Both the position numbers and the translations under genes were made by a program. From JANQGH01 sp039819285 (GTDB lineage Bacteria > Pseudomonadota > Alphaproteobacteria > DSM-16000 > Inquilinaceae), in the NCBI GenBank assembly GCA_039819285.1, contig JBCBSH010000244.1, forward strand, positions 1 to 5,936: a stretch of DNA of 5,936 nucleotides. Reading direction: 5' to 3'. The notes under the pieces were generated by a model. The model was not told the DNA's origin, searched no databases, and saw nothing but the letters and a program-made list of their open reading frames with translations. How positions within the stretch are numbered: position 1 is the first letter of the stretch; each line of letters starts with the position of its first letter. Shown here piece after piece: positions 4,885-5,936 of the stretch.

Positions 4885-5936
4885 ATGCTCGATATCCGCT
4901 GGATCCGTGAGAACCCCACTGTCTTTGACCAGGCGATGGCCCGTCGTGGCCTGCCGCCGCAGGCATCCGACCTCTTGTCCTTGGACGAACGTCGGCGCGC
5001 GATGCAGACGGAGCTGCAGGAACTGCAGACCCGCCGCAACGAGGCATCCAAACAGATCGGCCAGCTAAAGCGCGAAGGCGGGGACGCCGAGTCGGCGATC
5101 GCCGAGGTCGCCCGCATCAAGGCGCGCATGCCGGAGCTAGAGCAGGAGGAGCGGACGACCGCCTCCGCACTTCAAATGCACCTTGCAGGTTTGCCCAACG
5201 TTCCGGCCGACGATGTGCCCGACGGACCTGACGAAAGTGCCAATGTCGAGGTGCGTCGGTCAGGAGAGCCACGCCTGCCGAACGCGGCGCGTGAGCATTT
5301 CGAGATCGGCGAAGAGCTTGGCCTGATGGACTTCGCGGCGGCCGCAAAGATGTCCGGCTCGCGCTTCGTCGTCCTGCGCGGCGCCTTGGCCCGGCTGGAG
5401 CGGGCGCTGGGCCAGTTCATGATCGACACCCATATCGACGAGCATGGCTATACAGAGATCATGCCGCCGCTCTTGGTGCGTGACGAGGCGGTGTTCGGCA
5501 GCGGGCAGTTGCCCAAGTTCGCCGACGATCTGTTTCGCACCCAGACGGATCATTGGTTGATCCCGACCTCCGAGGTGCCGCTCGCCAACCTGGTCGCCGG
5601 CGACATCTTGAGTGCCGATCTGCTGCCGCTGCGCTACACCGCCCTGACGCCATGCTTCCGGTCGGAGGCTGGGGCGGCCGGGCGCGACACGCGCGGCATG
5701 ATCCGCCAACACCAGTTCGACAAGGTGGAACTGGTGTCAATCACCGCGCCGGAGGACTCCGACGCGGAGCAGGAGCGCATGACCGCCTGCGCCGAGACGA
5801 TTCTTCAGCGCCTTGGCCTGGCCTATCGGGTCGTGTCCCTGGCGACGGGTGATCTCGGCTTCGCGGCCCGCAGGACCTTTGACATAGAGGTCTGGCTGCC
5901 AGGCCAAAATGCCTACCGCGAGATCTCGTCCTGCTC
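4885..5936 (+). CDS. serS: Seryl-tRNA synthetase (class II), first 350 residues; 3' end outside window
   Basis: SerRS charges tRNA-Ser (and tRNA-Sec where present) with serine in the cytoplasm. The N-terminus MLDIRWIRENPTVFDQAMARRG is typical. A long coiled-coil tRNA-binding arm spans about residues 28-100. The catalytic domain follows: FEIGEELGLMDF (139-150), motif 1 around GYTEIMPPLLV (188-198), the serine-pocket TSE at 228-230, motif 2 FRSEAGAAGRDTRGMIRQHQF (258-278), and EVWLPGQNAYREISSC at 335-350. The open frame runs off the right edge in the middle of a codon. Bacterial SerRS is usually about 420-430 aa, so some 75 residues, including motif 3, are missing here. The ATG has only a weak GAG (4875-4877) seven bases upstream, but the start is fixed by the conserved N-terminus. 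It sits 85 bases after tatC, the usual alphaproteobacterial position. Confidence 0.97.
   Translation, partial: MLDIRWIRENPTVFDQAMARRGLPPQASDLLSLDERRRAMQTELQELQTRRNEASKQIGQLKREGGDAESAIAEVARIKARMPELEQEERTTASALQMHLAGLPNVPADDVPDGPDESANVEVRRSGEPRLPNAAREHFEIGEELGLMDFAAAAKMSGSRFVVLRGALARLERALGQFMIDTHIDEHGYTEIMPPLLVRDEAVFGSGQLPKFADDLFRTQTDHWLIPTSEVPLANLVAGDILSADLLPLRYTALTPCFRSEAGAAGRDTRGMIRQHQFDKVELVSITAPEDSDAEQERMTACAETILQRLGLAYRVVSLATGDLGFAARRTFDIEVWLPGQNAYREISSC

Noticed and set aside
1..5936. Mobile element, CRISPR array, defence or toxin system
   Set aside because: Every stretch is accounted for by conserved housekeeping genes or gaps under 120 bases. There is no transposase, terminal repeat, regularly spaced repeat or tRNA.

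Overview
This window is a GC-rich chromosomal segment, all of it coded on the plus strand. The gene order is nagZ (3' end), scpA, scpB, an ABC transporter ATPase, tatA, tatB, tatC, serS (5' part). The neighbourhood nagZ-scpA-scpB-tatABC-serS is a well-known conserved order in Alphaproteobacteria. The TatB N-terminus (MLDIGWPELL, then DDAMREAELDEIR) and the ScpA and ScpB motifs fit that class. High GC, frequent GTG/TTG starts and the extra ABC gene would suit a Rhodospirillales-like lineage, but the genus cannot be told from the sequence.

Layout: 1-225 is the end of a NagZ-type glycoside hydrolase (peptidoglycan recycling). A 42-base gap with a clear Shine-Dalgarno leads to scpA (268-1056, GTG start), which overlaps scpB by four bases (1053-1721). 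Twelve bases later a TTG-started ABC ATPase of the Fe3+/polyamine/sulfate-importer type (1734-2825) begins, with its ribosome site overlapping the scpB stop. These four genes look like one transcription unit. A 113-base, locally AT-rich gap (2826-2938) with a perfect TTGACA and a small inverted repeat separates them from tatA (2939-3196). An 83-base gap with a strong hairpin separates tatA from tatB (3280-3969). tatC (3966-4799) overlaps tatB by ATGA. An 85-base gap with a possible promoter precedes serS (4885 to the window end, incomplete).

The genes fall into four jobs: cell-wall recycling (nagZ), chromosome condensation with SMC (scpA/scpB), export of folded proteins (tatABC, all three subunits present and intact), and seryl-tRNA charging (serS). 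The odd member is the ABC ATPase, which has no permease or binding-protein partner in the window.

I found no mobile element, CRISPR array, RNA gene or defence system, and nothing that amounts to a new biological system. The points worth a second look are the orphan ATPase, the tatA-tatB hairpin next to a displaced AGGAGG, the 15-bp tandem repeat in tatB, and the tatA upstream region.
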